Positions 7,407 through 19,500 are shown, counted from the stretch's first letter. The stretch is 64,000 nucleotides of DNA from Atopomonas sediminilitoris (GCF_022601735.1 NZ_JAKUMM010000001.1:62001-126000), one strand, 5' to 3'. Notes: generated by a model not told the origin, from the letters alone. Numbers and translations: made by a program.

Positions 7407-9812
7407 CTATGCGCCCCACGTAGCGATAAAGCGCTCGCGCGGGCAGAAATACAGCATGGCGGTCTTCTCCGGCATTTCAATCAACCCCTGCGGCTCGTAG
7501 CACAAGCGCTCAGCCAGCACGGCATAGGGTTTAACCCGATGGTCCGGCTCGCCGACCACTTTGCTTGCGTTGGTTGCGGCAAACAGCAGCTGGGTCGCCA
7601 CACGGATAATCGCTTCCGCGTAACCCTGGCCGACCTTGCCAGCCTCGCCGATCAACAGATGCCAACCCCAGTCATTGCCATCGGCCGGATAAAACTGGCC
7701 TAACCGATCCGTCGCGGCGTGGTACAGCTCCATATAACCGATTTCCAGCCCATTGACCGACACCATGCATAAGCGGTGATGCGGATCAGCCAGCGCTGCG
7801 GTGAAGTGTTGCTGCAGCGCTTCAAGGGAATGATTCAACTGCCATTGCTCGATCACATGCTCGGCGTTCATCCAACGGTGTAAGGCGGGTAAATCGCGCG
7901 CTAGTTGCACCTGTCGTAGCCGCACCACGCAGCCGCTGGGCAAATCGGCGCGCTGGTAGTCATAGCCGTGCTGGTCTAACAAGCCTAAGGTCCCGTGATT
8001 TGGCCGTGTGCGCCAATGCTGCTGCACCGCCGCGCTGATCGGGTTGCCGATCGGCGCCAGCACATCCGGCACGGGGCGCTCTGCATCATCGGCGTAGCCT
8101 TGGGTTAATAGGCGTACGCGGTTCAGGCAAACCTTTTCAAAGCCTGCGCGCTGCATATCAAACAGCGCAATTCGCTCCGCCAGTTCAGGATGAGCCGCGT
8201 GATAATCCTCCATGGCTGTGCGCGCCAACGCCCAGAAGGTCAGCTCTTCAACCCCCAACTGCTGAGCGATTTCGCTGATGTAGCGGTAATGCACCACAAA
8301 CAAGCCGGTGAAGATAAAATGCCCGAGCACCTGCGGCGGGTGACGCAACAAGACGTTGGCCAAGGCGGCCGGCAGACTCGCCAGTTCGGCAAAGTCCTGA
8401 TCGATCAGGTTGATATCGTCGATGAAATCTTTGACCACCAAGCGCGTCGGCACACCCTGTTGGTGGACCAGCAAGGTGTTCTCACCGTGCGGAGAAAACA
8501 CCAAGCCATAGCGATACAAGCAGTGCAGCAAAGGCGGCAAGCACACCGCAAAATAGCGCGCCAACCACTGTTCAGGCGTCAGCCCTGAACGCTTGATCAG
8601 GCTCGCCAACAGCGGCTTGCCGTGTGCATCCACATGCACCAGCGCCGCTTGAGTCACCGCTTGCTCACCCTCGACCAACAAGCTATCGACACTTTCGCGC
8701 CACAAGCAGCCAAACAACTCGCGGAACTGATACGGGCTGCCTTGCGTGCTCTCGTAGCCTTGATGAGGCACATTAACGCTGGCGATTTCGCGCAGCATCA
8801 GCAGACCTTGCGCCTTCAGTACCGGATCACGCCCTAAGGTTTGCCCCAACCATTGGCTTAGCGCGGGGGCCAGTTCGGTGCGTTCACCCGGCAAGCCGCG
8901 ATACACCGCCGTGTTAAGGATCGATAGCGGCAATTTGATATGCGGCTTGTGCGGCTGCACCGTGTTGGCCAAGGTACGAATCGACTGCAGCGGCTGATAC
9001 GCCTCGGGCGCGAAGCCCAGCCAAACCAAGCGCCGCGCCGCGATTTCGCCGGCAAAGGCGTTGATCAGCCAGTGGTCCCACTGCCACGGATGTACAGGCA
9101 GCCAAATATAGTCCCGAGCCACGAGGTCTTGGGCCGTGAGCACCTGGGTAAAGCGCGCTTGCGTGTCGGCATCGAGTTGCGCATCGCGCATCGCTTGCTC
9201 GCTCAAGCCATCCACCGCGTGCCAATGCGCCAACGCGCGGGACACCGCCACCCAAGGTAGCTGTAATGCAGCGGCGCTTTCTGGTGCGTAGCGGCGGTAA
9301 TCGTCGTAGGAAAAACCAATCCGCCCTTTGCTCATCACAATCCAAGGATGCCCGTGCAAGTGGCGGCTCACTTGTGCGTCGCTTAAGTCCAGCAATTCAT
9401 CGCTGCTGGGTCTGGGCAAGGCGCGCAAGTGCACATCGGCCAGCCACGTGTTACTCAGCTCGCGCTGCAAGTAGGTCAAGGTAAAGGGCGTTATGGCGAT
9501 GACCTGCGCGAGTTCACGCACAAACTGCAGCAAGTCCCACGCTGGCTCACCGTCACGCAGCACGCTACCGCTGACAATCGCCCAGTGCCCCAACAACCGT
9601 TGGCGAGCACTGAATTGATAACACACAGCGCCCAGTTGCACGGTCCACGCACCGGCACTGTTGGCTTGGGCCGTGATCACTTCTTCGTACAAAAACTCAG
9701 CCAAACACTTTTCCAACAGAGCACGCCCTGCGGCCTGCCAATGTTCTTGAGTTAAGACGGCGCTCAGCGCCAGCTCAGCCTGTGCGGCTGCGCACACCAC
9801 GGGGGCATTCAT
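7407..9812 (-). CDS. siderophore synthetase (IucA/IucC) fused to GNAT acetyltransferase
   Basis: The 801-residue protein joins two activities that are separate in the aerobactin and rhizobactin 1021 pathways. Residues ~1-600 are an NRPS-independent synthetase (HGHPWIVMSKGRIGFS, LPVHPWQWDHW, SPHGENTLL, KDFIDDINL) that would form an amide between a citrate carboxylate and an amine using ATP. Residues ~625-800 are a GNAT domain of the IucB/RhbD type (RLRQVQLARDLPALHRWMN, ELYHAATDRLG, VGEPDHRV), which would acylate the hydroxylamine. The start codon overlaps the exporter's stop as TGATG, so the genes are translationally coupled. Equivalent roles are RhbF plus RhbD. Exact substrates are inferred. 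Confidence 0.85.
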   Translation of the reverse strand: MNAPVVCAAAQAELALSAVLTQEHWQAAGRALLEKCLAEFLYEEVITAQANSAGAWTVQLGAVCYQFSARQRLLGHWAIVSGSVLRDGEPAWDLLQFVRELAQVIAITPFTLTYLQRELSNTWLADVHLRALPRPSSDELLDLSDAQVSRHLHGHPWIVMSKGRIGFSYDDYRRYAPESAAALQLPWVAVSRALAHWHAVDGLSEQAMRDAQLDADTQARFTQVLTAQDLVARDYIWLPVHPWQWDHWLINAFAGEIAARRLVWLGFAPEAYQPLQSIRTLANTVQPHKPHIKLPLSILNTAVYRGLPGERTELAPALSQWLGQTLGRDPVLKAQGLLMLREIASVNVPHQGYESTQGSPYQFRELFGCLWRESVDSLLVEGEQAVTQAALVHVDAHGKPLLASLIKRSGLTPEQWLARYFAVCLPPLLHCLYRYGLVFSPHGENTLLVHQQGVPTRLVVKDFIDDINLIDQDFAELASLPAALANVLLRHPPQVLGHFIFTGLFVVHYRYISEIAQQLGVEELTFWALARTAMEDYHAAHPELAERIALFDMQRAGFEKVCLNRVRLLTQGYADDAERPVPDVLAPIGNPISAAVQQHWRTRPNHGTLGLLDQHGYDYQRADLPSGCVVRLRQVQLARDLPALHRWMNAEHVIEQWQLNHSLEALQQHFTAALADPHHRLCMVSVNGLEIGYMELYHAATDRLGQFYPADGNDWGWHLLIGEAGKVGQGYAEAIIRVATQLLFAATNASKVVGEPDHRVKPYAVLAERLCYEPQGLIEMPEKTAMLYFCPRERFIATWGA

Positions 9813-10999
9813 CAGTTAAGTTCTCCAACAGGTTGCGGCGCCTTAGCGGCCGCAAACACCCAGTAATGGGCGATTAATAGAGTGAGCAGCAGCACTAACG
9901 CTGCCACTAAAAAGGGCGAGTTCAAGCTGTGCCATGCCACCAGACTGGCGGCTAACAAGGGGGCGATGAGCTGCGCAAGGTTTTGCACCACGCTGGCCAA
10001 GCTGTATTGCCAGTGCACATCAGCCCCAGCGCCTTCAAACAGGTGCAACTCAAGACTGGCTTGCGCCAGTAGCAAGGTGGCGCCAAACAGCAAGCGCGCC
10101 ACCAGCAAACTGACGAAGCTGTCGCTGAGCGCTTGCGCGAGCAAACTCAACGCCATCAAACCCACGCTGAGCGAGAACACGCGCTGGCGCTGCGCCACCT
10201 GACACCAGCGCGGCACCAGCGGCATGCAGGCCAACACCATCAACGAAGGCAGAAAGAACGCTACCGCCGCCTGCCACTCGCTTAATGCCAGCGTTTGTTG
10301 ACCAAACAAGGTGAAGTACGGGCGCACCACATTTGCCGCCAAATTGAACAACAAAATGGCGGCGGCGAAGGCCCACACAGCGCGCCATGACCACACCCGA
10401 ACGGCTTGTTCAGCCTTAACCGCAGGCACTGCCGCGCCACGCTTGTGCATGACCAGTACGCACAGCACGATCTGCAACACGTCCAGCCCTGCCGCCAGCA
10501 CGAACAGTTGCAAGGGGTTATCCCACTGAATCAACCAAGCACTGGCGGCGGTCGAGCTGATCAACGCCAAGTGCACGACGGCCTGCACACTCCCCACCAC
10601 TTGCGCTTGGCGCTGACCGCCACAGAGCTGAATCAGCAAGGTGTAAAACAGCAGATAACTGCTCTTACACAGCAACAAAAGCACCGACAGGCCAACAAAC
10701 TGCTGCAGGTTGTCGACAAAGGCGCACAGCAGGGTAAACACCGCAGCACCGCCCTGCCCGATGATCAACAACTTCAGCGGATCAAACCGGCGCGCCAGCA
10801 AGCCCCACAACGGCGCCCCCAGCAACACGGTAAAACGGCACAGGGCGATGTACTGACCGGTGATTTCTAAGTCTGCAACCGCAAACACACGCTGAAAAAA
10901 CTGCGGGTAAAACGGCGCTAACAGCGTCTCGGTGAAGACAAACAGAAAGCCACACACCAGCAGCAAACGCGTCACCCACGCCTGACGACCTGCCGCCAT
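9812..10999 (-). CDS. MFS transporter, probable siderophore exporter
   Basis: A 395-residue major facilitator protein with about twelve hydrophobic segments and the loop-2/3 motif region GLLARRFDPLKLL. It sits between two siderophore biosynthesis genes, overlapping the upstream stop as TGATG and the downstream start in the same way. That position favours export of the finished siderophore across the inner membrane. ATG 10999 is preferred over GTG 11002 because it gives the coupled overlap. Import of ferric siderophore or an intermediate cannot be excluded from the sequence alone. Confidence 0.8.
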   Translation of the reverse strand: MAAGRQAWVTRLLLVCGFLFVFTETLLAPFYPQFFQRVFAVADLEITGQYIALCRFTVLLGAPLWGLLARRFDPLKLLIIGQGGAAVFTLLCAFVDNLQQFVGLSVLLLLCKSSYLLFYTLLIQLCGGQRQAQVVGSVQAVVHLALISSTAASAWLIQWDNPLQLFVLAAGLDVLQIVLCVLVMHKRGAAVPAVKAEQAVRVWSWRAVWAFAAAILLFNLAANVVRPYFTLFGQQTLALSEWQAAVAFFLPSLMVLACMPLVPRWCQVAQRQRVFSLSVGLMALSLLAQALSDSFVSLLVARLLFGATLLLAQASLELHLFEGAGADVHWQYSLASVVQNLAQLIAPLLAASLVAWHSLNSPFLVAALVLLLTLLIAHYWVFAAAKAPQPVGELN

Positions 11000-12315
11000 C
11001 ACGCTGCCACGCCAAAGCGTTGGAAGGCGCTGCGCTTGGGTAGCTTAAACGCCTCTCGCCCCAGCAATTGATTGGCAATATGCCCGGCACGAATCGCCCC
11101 CAGGCCTAAGTCCGGCGCGCCCATGCCGTGGGTGTGTAGCTCACCGTTTTGCACAAACAAGCAACCGGGGCCTTGGTGCTTAACCCGATAATCGCTATCA
11201 ATTTGCAGGCGCTCTTGGCCGTCCCACGCAATGGCTTGCTGCAACCCACGCAAACAACTGGGCAGCCGATGCGCATAACCGGTCGCCGCAATTAAGGTGT
11301 CTACCTCGCGGGTAAAAGTGACGTTTTGCTGACTGTGGCGGAAGGTTAAACGCAAGCTACCGTTGTGCGCGCGCTCAGCCGCAGTCAGCGTGCAATGCCC
11401 CATCAACTCGGCCGGCAACTCAGCGCCAGCCACGGTACGGTGGTAGAGCAAATCGAAGATCTCACTGATCGTGGTGAAGCTAATGCCTTTGTAAAACAGC
11501 CCTTGGTTAGGCAGCAGTTGGTCTTTGGTGCTTTGCGGCAACCGCTGGAAATACTCGGTGTAGTCGGGGGTGAAATGCTCCAGCCCGAGCTTGGAGTACT
11601 CCATCGGCAAAAAGCCTTGCGCGCGCGTTAGCCAGTGCAGCGCGTAATGCCGTTGGCCGTGGCGATCCTCTTGCTCACTCAGCAGGTGCTGGAACACCTC
11701 GGCCGCCGACTGGCCACTGCCGAGCACCATCACCCGCTGCGGCCGCTGGCCGGCCTCAAACGCTGGCAAGAAGCGCGTGGCAAAGTCGGCGCTATGCAGC
11801 ACTTGCTTAGGCTGAGCCAGCGCCAGTTCACGCAAACAAGCGGGCAGATTCGGCACGCTGCCGGTGCCCAGCACCACATGGCGCGCGTACTCCACCCGCG
11901 TGCCACTTGGGCTTTGCACCTCGACGCGATACAGGTCTTGCTCGATTCGCACATCCACCACGTGATGGGCAAAGTGCAGGCTCGCCAGTTGCTCAGCCAC
12001 CCATTGGCAGTAGTGGTTGTATTCACGCCGTGGGGTGAAAAAGTTTTCATGGAAGTAGAAATGGAACAGCCGGTCCTGCGCTTGCAGGTAATTCAAAAAG
12101 CTATAGCGGCTGGTTGGGCACACCATGCTGACCAGATCGGCCATAAACGGCACTTGCAAGGTCGTGCCGGGCAAAAGCAAACCTTGGTGCCAGTTAAACG
12201 CGGCTTTTTGCTCAAAAAAACACGCATCCAGCTCTGCGTGCTGATCCAGCAAGGCCGCCAGGCTCAGGTTAAATGGCCCGATGCCAATACCAATCAAATC
12301 ACGCACTTGCGCCAT
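10999..12315 (-). CDS. FAD-dependent amine N-monooxygenase (IucD/RhbE type)
   Basis: The enzyme would hydroxylate the terminal amine of a diamine or amino acid, the first step toward a hydroxamate group, using FAD, NADPH and O2. The 438 residues include the FAD motif GIGIGPFNLSLAA, the family segment LQVPFMADLVSM, the NADP-binding VLGSGQSAAE and the late ATGYAHRLP motif. Given the neighbouring diaminobutyrate genes, 1,3-diaminopropane is the more likely substrate than lysine. ATG 12315 follows GGGAGG at a good distance; GTG 12318 would be too close. It overlaps the 3' end of the upstream synthetase by 17 bases. Confidence 0.9.
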   Translation of the reverse strand: MAQVRDLIGIGIGPFNLSLAALLDQHAELDACFFEQKAAFNWHQGLLLPGTTLQVPFMADLVSMVCPTSRYSFLNYLQAQDRLFHFYFHENFFTPRREYNHYCQWVAEQLASLHFAHHVVDVRIEQDLYRVEVQSPSGTRVEYARHVVLGTGSVPNLPACLRELALAQPKQVLHSADFATRFLPAFEAGQRPQRVMVLGSGQSAAEVFQHLLSEQEDRHGQRHYALHWLTRAQGFLPMEYSKLGLEHFTPDYTEYFQRLPQSTKDQLLPNQGLFYKGISFTTISEIFDLLYHRTVAGAELPAELMGHCTLTAAERAHNGSLRLTFRHSQQNVTFTREVDTLIAATGYAHRLPSCLRGLQQAIAWDGQERLQIDSDYRVKHQGPGCLFVQNGELHTHGMGAPDLGLGAIRAGHIANQLLGREAFKLPKRSAFQRFGVAA

Positions 12316-14095
12316 CACGCACCTCCCACAATGGATTATTCAATTGCACGTACACCGACTGCTCGGTCAGCGGCGCCACCAATTCATCGATACCGGCCAA
12401 ACGCGTCAGCAGGTTGCCCTTGTAGGGCAGACTGGCCGCGTTCAGCACCGGCGCTAACAAGCTGTTGTGCGGATAACGCGCATCAATCACCTCAAGCGCC
12501 GTGCGCAATTGGCGCAGTAACGGCCGCTCGTCCACCAAGCCGCTATGGCCCATCGCGTTGATCAGCCCGAACAAGGTGTTGTGGAAGAAGTAATAGTGAA
12601 AACGCTCATCCACAAAGGCTTGCGGCCCCACCGACTCGGCCGCGCCGGCCAGCTCGGGCACCTGTTGCAACACGCGCCCGGCGCGCTCTTCGATGTAGTA
12701 AAAGCCTTGGTTATCGCGCACCCAAAAACGGGCCGGCCACAGGTTTTCCAGCTCGATCAAGGTGTTTTGCTGGTGCGCCTCAAACGCCATGCCGTATTCC
12801 AAATACAGCGCCAGCATTGGCTCAACCGCCACCGTAATGAAGCCCGCCAACCAGCGTTCGGCGGCCTGTTGCGAGCTAATACCTTCTCGCGTTGCCAGCA
12901 CACTTAAGAGCTCAGTGAAACGATTCCCCGGCTGCTGCGGATGGTCTTGGCACAGCGCCGCCATGCAGGTCACCGGTGCATCGGCGGCGAACGGGTTGTC
13001 GCGCAGGATGCAGGTCGCCTCATCCAGCACCTGCCCCTCGACCTCAAGGGTTAGCCACGCCGGATCATTCACCGGGCGTAAGGTCGGGAAACGTTGCTTA
13101 AGCTCATCGCCCAAGCTGCTTTGCCACAACAGGCAGCCCAGCTCGCCGCGTAAGCACTCACGAAACTGATTGATACGGACCGAGTTAGTGATGGCCACCG
13201 ACAGTGAGCACTTAAACATCCATGGCACGTTAGGCGCGGCAAGGGTGCGAATGGAGCTGGTGGGCCACAACGGCTCGCCCTGCTCACCTAAGTCGAGCAA
13301 CTGGCCAGCGGCGATCAGCTTTTGAATCGACTCACGGCCTAACAAATGCCGCGCTTGCCAAGCATGCAGGGGCAGTAACTCCCAGCGCTCTTGTTGCACT
13401 AGCGTGTCACGCGCCCGCTGGCTTAGTGCCGTTTGCGCTAACAGCCACTCACGCAGCATGGCGGTGGGCTTAGCCCCTTGGCTGGCACTTTGTTTGATCA
13501 AGCCTGGCGCCAACAACCACCAGTGCAAGCGACAGCGTGCTGCGGCCTCAGGCGAGAAGTGTTCACTCTCGCCAGCACTAAAGCCTTGCCGGCTTTTCGG
13601 CGCGGGATGGGTTTGATGGCCGACCAGCAGCGCCTGCTCTGCGTGATAAAAGTTCACGTGGGCTGCAAACAAATCCGCCAAGTCGGCCTGCCGCTGCGCC
13701 AAAAAACCACGCATCGTGGCCATGCTTTGCAGAAACAAAGCCAGAATATCGCCGCTATCGGCCGGCAAATGCCCACCCTTAAAGCGCTCAGCCAAGTCAC
13801 ACAGCAACAAGCTCGCCAGTAACTCGCTGGGCAGCGGCTGATAGCCGTCAGCCTTGCTCGTCACGATGGGGCCGCTGATGCGGTGTCGGCCTGTGGGGCT
13901 GTGATACGCCAACGGCACCCAAATCAGCTGATCCAATGGCTGCAATCTCAGCTCCAGTACATCGGCACAGGGGCACAGCGCTTGCAGTGCCGGCGCTAAC
14001 GCCGTGCGCGGGCGATGTTCGCCGAGGCCCGTTTCGCGCCAATAACAATTCAATAACGCCTGCACACTCAGGCGTTCGGCAGCATCTTTAAACAC
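12299..14095 (-). CDS. IucA/IucC-family siderophore synthetase
   Basis: A second NRPS-independent synthetase, 598 residues, closest in role to RhbC/IucA, which attaches the first amine arm to citrate. Visible family elements are PTGRHRISGPIVTS, LLPLHAWQARHLL, SIRTLAAPNVPWMFKCSLS and the FhuF-like C-terminal region with YGMAFEAHQQNTLIELEN. I chose GTG 14095, which has GAGGTG just upstream and overlaps the decarboxylase stop; the longer frame from 14152 begins with a basic stretch unlike the family. Two synthetases in one locus fit a symmetric citrate-bishydroxamate product. Confidence 0.88.
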   Translation of the reverse strand: MFKDAAERLSVQALLNCYWRETGLGEHRPRTALAPALQALCPCADVLELRLQPLDQLIWVPLAYHSPTGRHRISGPIVTSKADGYQPLPSELLASLLLCDLAERFKGGHLPADSGDILALFLQSMATMRGFLAQRQADLADLFAAHVNFYHAEQALLVGHQTHPAPKSRQGFSAGESEHFSPEAAARCRLHWWLLAPGLIKQSASQGAKPTAMLREWLLAQTALSQRARDTLVQQERWELLPLHAWQARHLLGRESIQKLIAAGQLLDLGEQGEPLWPTSSIRTLAAPNVPWMFKCSLSVAITNSVRINQFRECLRGELGCLLWQSSLGDELKQRFPTLRPVNDPAWLTLEVEGQVLDEATCILRDNPFAADAPVTCMAALCQDHPQQPGNRFTELLSVLATREGISSQQAAERWLAGFITVAVEPMLALYLEYGMAFEAHQQNTLIELENLWPARFWVRDNQGFYYIEERAGRVLQQVPELAGAAESVGPQAFVDERFHYYFFHNTLFGLINAMGHSGLVDERPLLRQLRTALEVIDARYPHNSLLAPVLNAASLPYKGNLLTRLAGIDELVAPLTEQSVYVQLNNPLWEVRDGASA

Positions 14096-15620
14096 AAGGC
14101 ACCTCGTTATGGGACTGAGCCGATACCGACACCGGAACCGACGCCAGCGCACGCAATGCCTCTAGCACCGCACGCAAATCAGCCAATGTGGTCAGCGGGT
14201 TTAATAAGGTCATTTTGAGAAACTGCCGCTGCTTAAGGCGGGTCGTGCTGAGGTTGGCGACGCCGCGCGCAAACAGCTGTTGCGCCAGCCGGCGGTTAAG
14301 CGCATCGCACGCCTCTGCCGTCATCCCGGGCTGACCACGATGCCGGAACAGCACCGCATTAAGCTGCGGCGCAAAACCCAGCTCTAAGGCCTCGTCTTGG
14401 GCGATCTCGCGTGCTATGGCTTGGGCCAGATCGACGCCGTACTCAAACATCGCCGCCATGTCTGCCCGTCCGACCGCGCGCAAGCTGAGCCACAACTTCA
14501 AGGCATCAAATCGGCGCGTAGTAGACAGTGACTTGTAGACCAGATTGGGTACGCCGTCGGCCTCGTCCTCCAGCGGATTCAAGTAATCGGCGTGCAGGCG
14601 CATCAACGAAAAGTGCTGGCGATCGCCTAACAAAAACGCGCCGCAGCTAATCGGCTGCAAGAACTGTTTGTGGAAATCCAAGGTGATCGAATCCGCCCGC
14701 GCTATGCCTTGTAAGCGCGGGCTTAAGCGCTCACTCAGTAACGCCGCACCGGCCCAAGCCGCATCCACATGCAGCCAAAGGTGATGGTCACAGGCCAAGT
14801 CGGCCAGCGCAGGCAGCGGGTCAATGGCGCCGGCATCGGTTGTGCCGGCGGTTGCGAAAAGGGCAAAAGGCCGCTCGCCGCGGGCCTTGCAGTCTGCCAG
14901 CGCTTGTTCACAAGCCTGCAGGTTGATGCGCTGGTCGGCATCGACCGCCACGGCAATCGCGGCCTGCGCGCCAAGGCCTAATAACGACAGGCTCTGCTGC
15001 ACCGAAAAGTGCGCCTTCTCGGAGCACAACACCCGTAACGTATGCGCTTCTGGCGGCAATCCCGCCACGCGCACATCGCAAGCAAAGTGCTCGGCGCAAT
15101 AACGATCACGCGCCAACAACAAGCCCATCAAATTGCTTTGCGTGCCGCCTGAGGTGAACACGCCATCGGCTTGCTCGGGCAGCCCGGCCAAACGCACCAA
15201 GAAGTCACATAACTGTTGCTCTAACACGCTGGCAGCAGGGCTCTGATCCCAAGAATCGAGCGATTGATTGGCCGCGCTCAGCATCACTTCGGCCACTTGC
15301 CCAGCCTGTAACGTCGGGCAATGCAAGTGCGCCACGCAGGTGGGCTGATGCACACGTACGCTATGCGCCAGCACTTGCTCGGCGGCTTCGGCGCTCGCCT
15401 GCGCTAAGCCCACGCCATGCTCCGGACAAATTGGCAAGCCGGCCAAACGCTGGGCCAACTCTTGCGGCGACACGCCAGAATAAATCGCCGCAGGCGCCAG
15501 CAAGTGCGTATCCACGGCGGTGACGGCCGCCTGCATGTGTTGCTGATAAGCCGCTCGACTGGCCTGACTGGCGCCCAAGAGCAAACTCGCCCACTCAGGA
15601 CGGGGTGCGAGTGCGCTCAT
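14088..15620 (-). CDS. ddc: PLP-dependent L-2,4-diaminobutyrate decarboxylase
   Basis: The enzyme would convert L-2,4-diaminobutyrate to 1,3-diaminopropane. The 510-residue fold-type I decarboxylase shows [12 protein letters not shown] for cofactor phosphate binding, [11 protein letters not shown] with the conserved Asp, and the cofactor lysine in [10 protein letters not shown]. It is the counterpart of RhbB and Acinetobacter Ddc. The ATG overlaps the stop of the aminotransferase gene upstream, which supplies its substrate, so the pair should be coexpressed. The start of the next synthetase lies inside its last codons. Confidence 0.9.
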   Translation of the reverse strand: MSALAPRPEWASLLLGASQASRAAYQQHMQAAVTAVDTHLLAPAAIYSGVSPQELAQRLAGLPICPEHGVGLAQASAEAAEQVLAHSVRVHQPTCVAHLHCPTLQAGQVAEVMLSAANQSLDSWDQSPAASVLEQQLCDFLVRLAGLPEQADGVFTSGGTQSNLMGLLLARDRYCAEHFACDVRVAGLPPEAHTLRVLCSEKAHFSVQQSLSLLGLGAQAAIAVAVDADQRINLQACEQALADCKARGERPFALFATAGTTDAGAIDPLPALADLACDHHLWLHVDAAWAGAALLSERLSPRLQGIARADSITLDFHKQFLQPISCGAFLLGDRQHFSLMRLHADYLNPLEDEADGVPNLVYKSLSTTRRFDALKLWLSLRAVGRADMAAMFEYGVDLAQAIAREIAQDEALELGFAPQLNAVLFRHRGQPGMTAEACDALNRRLAQQLFARGVANLSTTRLKQRQFLKMTLLNPLTTLADLRAVLEALRALASVPVSVSAQSHNEVPCV

Positions 15621-16999
15621 GCCGCCACCTGCAAAGCGGCTTCAGCCGCGCGAATGGCCGCGTGCAACCGCTCACCCAGCTGTTCAAGCTCGGCATAACT
15701 GATGACCAACGGCGGCAACAAGCGCAGCACCGCGCCGTGGCGCCCACCTAGCTCCAGAATCAAGCCACGGCTAAAACACTCTTGCTGGATACGCCGCGCC
15801 AGTTCTCCCCACGCGCGGTAGCTACCCAGCGCATTGGCGGGCGCGCGCTTATCGACCACTTCAAGGCCCCACATCAGGCCACGACCACGCACCTCACCGA
15901 TACACGCACACGACTGCATGATCTCGTTGAGGCGTGTGCTCAGCACGTGGCCCTTGCGCTGTACCTCGGTTAAAAAGCCTTCGCTGGCGATGTGTTTAAG
16001 CGTCGCCAAACCTGTGGCCATGCCGAGCTGATTGCCGCGAAAAGTCCCGGTGTGCGCCGCCGGCTGCCAAACATCCAACGCCTCACGGTACGCGAGCAAG
16101 GCCATGGGCAAACTGCCGCCGATGGCCTTCGACATCACCAAAATATCAGGGACGACACCGGCTTCTTCGCAGGCAAACCACTGCCCTGTGCGGCCAATGC
16201 CCGCCTGCACTTCGTCGATGATCAAGACAATGCCTAGCTTTTCGGTGATGGCCCGAATCCCTTTCAGCCAAGCGGGCGGCGCTGGAATAACGCCCCCCTC
16301 GCCTTGCACCGCTTCAAGAATCAACGCCGCTGGATGGCACACGCCACTCTCAGGGTCTTGCAGCAAGTGCTCCACATAGTGCAATGCGGCCTGCGTGCCG
16401 GCCTCGCCCCCCAAACCAAACGGGCAGCGATAGCTGTAGGGATAAGGTAAAAACTGCACGCCAGCCTGCAATGCGCCCAACGCCTGCTTGGGCGCTAGGT
16501 TGCCGGTCAAGGCCAAGGTGCCTTGCGTCATGCCGTGGTAACCGCCAGAAAAGCTGCAAACCGTGGTGCGGCCAGTCGCCGTTTTGGCCAGCTTGATCGC
16601 AGCCTCTACCGCGTCAGCGCCAGAGGGGCCGCAAAACTGCAAACGCCCTTCAGCCAACTCGCCCGGCAAAATGCTGCGTACTTGCTCGCAAAAGGCGTCT
16701 TTAAGCGGCGTAGTGAGGTCTAAGGTATGCAGCGGCAAGCCAGAGTGCAGAGTGTCTTGGATGGCTTGGATAATCAGCGGGTGGTTATGCCCCAGCGCCA
16801 GTGTGCCGGCACCGGCCAAGCAATCGAGATAGCGGCGACCGTCGGCATCGGTCAGCCAACAACCTTGCGCTTGGGTAATGGCCAAAGGCAGCTTACGAGG
16901 ATAGCTGCGCACCGCCGACTCATAACGCGCTTGGCGCGCCAGAAAGTAGGCATTGGTATGAGGTGCTGGCAGATCGCTGACGCGAGAAGAAACAGACAT
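15617..16999 (-). CDS. dat: diaminobutyrate-2-oxoglutarate aminotransferase
   Basis: A class III PLP aminotransferase of 460 residues that would make L-2,4-diaminobutyrate from aspartate semialdehyde and glutamate, like RhbA/Dat. It contains [43 protein letters not shown] and the cofactor lysine in [11 protein letters not shown]. It is the first gene of the leftward siderophore operon, with a Fur-box-like sequence about 40 bases upstream. No ectoine genes lie nearby, so the diaminobutyrate is most simply used for 1,3-diaminopropane. Confidence 0.92.
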   Translation of the reverse strand: MSVSSRVSDLPAPHTNAYFLARQARYESAVRSYPRKLPLAITQAQGCWLTDADGRRYLDCLAGAGTLALGHNHPLIIQAIQDTLHSGLPLHTLDLTTPLKDAFCEQVRSILPGELAEGRLQFCGPSGADAVEAAIKLAKTATGRTTVCSFSGGYHGMTQGTLALTGNLAPKQALGALQAGVQFLPYPYSYRCPFGLGGEAGTQAALHYVEHLLQDPESGVCHPAALILEAVQGEGGVIPAPPAWLKGIRAITEKLGIVLIIDEVQAGIGRTGQWFACEEAGVVPDILVMSKAIGGSLPMALLAYREALDVWQPAAHTGTFRGNQLGMATGLATLKHIASEGFLTEVQRKGHVLSTRLNEIMQSCACIGEVRGRGLMWGLEVVDKRAPANALGSYRAWGELARRIQQECFSRGLILELGGRHGAVLRLLPPLVISYAELEQLGERLHAAIRAAEAALQVAA

Positions 17000-17039
17000 G
17001 GCATGGCTCCGCTAATTGCAATAACTTTGCAGGCGCGCA

Positions 17040-17054
17040 TGCTAATCGTTCTCA
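17040..17054 (-). promoter_or_regulatory. Fur-box-like operator of the siderophore operon
   Basis: The minus strand reads TGAGAACGATTAGCA, matching 11 of the 14 defined positions of the Fur 7-1-7 consensus TGATAATnATTATCA. It lies about 40 bases before dat, next to an AT-rich TTTATAAAT, so Fe-Fur could block the promoter. Confidence 0.65.
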
Positions 17055-17139
17055 TTTATAAATTAAACCACTAAAGCGTAAGGTTTTCGTATTTCGCCAA
17101 GTAGACCTCTTTTTGCCGTGTGTATTGCCCACACCACAC

Positions 17140-17173
17140 AGCACAACGGGCGCTCTAAGGCGCCCGTTGTGCT
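17140..17173. terminator. hairpin after mtnP
   Basis: Perfect 14-bp stem (left arm 17140-17153, right arm 17160-17173) with a 6-base loop, 14 bases past the mtnP stop. No good T-run follows, so it may also act as a transcript end protector. Confidence 0.6.
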
Positions 17174-17186
17174 GTTCATACCCGGC

Positions 17187-18914
<1,728 letters not shown>

Positions 18915-18930
<16 letters not shown>

Positions 18931-19466
18931 TGTGCTTCCTTAAGCAGCGCCTCTAGCGCTGGCTGATCAAGCGGGTGTTCACCAAGAAACACCAAACAGT
19001 TGTAGGGGGTGTGCTGAAAGAGATACAGCATGTCGTGATTATGCAGCCGTACGCAGCCATGCGAGCGCGGCACGCCCATGGGTTGGCTATCCGGCGTGCC
19101 GTGTAGGTAGATATAACGGGCAAAGGTGTCGCACTGACCGCCACGATTGAAGCCTGACTCCAACCCCACCAGCCACAAGATGCGAGTGAGAATCCAGTCA
19201 CGCTCAGGCGCAGCTTGCTCAAGACGGGCATCGAGCACTTCACCCGTCCAACGCCTGCCACGCAGCACGGCAGCTACGGGTAAACCGTCACCAATGCGCG
19301 CGCGAACGCGATGCCAGCCACGCGGGGTTTTACCACTGCCCTGCTGCTCACCTATACCGTTCACACCGCTCGATATAGCGCACTGCCACACACGCTGGTT
19401 CGCGGCATAGGCGGTGAGTTGCTGGCTAGCAAGGCAAATATGCAGAAAATCAAAGGGAGGTGTCAT
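18915..19466 (-). CDS. L,D-transpeptidase (YkuD domain)
   Basis: A 183-residue YkuD-domain protein. The catalytic signature HGTPDSQPMGVPRSHGCVRL is complete with His and nucleophilic Cys, so it should form or remodel peptide cross-links or anchor proteins in peptidoglycan. No clear signal peptide is visible; the N-terminus (PPFDFLHICLASQQLTAYA) begins directly in the domain, which is odd for a periplasmic enzyme. ATG 19466 is used; a TTG three codons upstream is possible. It overlaps nagZ, tying it to wall metabolism. Confidence 0.85.
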
Positions 19467-19500
19467 GGGCGCCAAGCTTAGCCCAGCGCCCCGACAGGGA

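Noticed and set aside
11635..12561. A 308-codon plus-strand frame opposite the siderophore N-hydroxylase
   Set aside because: The opposite-strand genes have clear FAD and synthetase motifs; this frame crosses their junction and has no domain.
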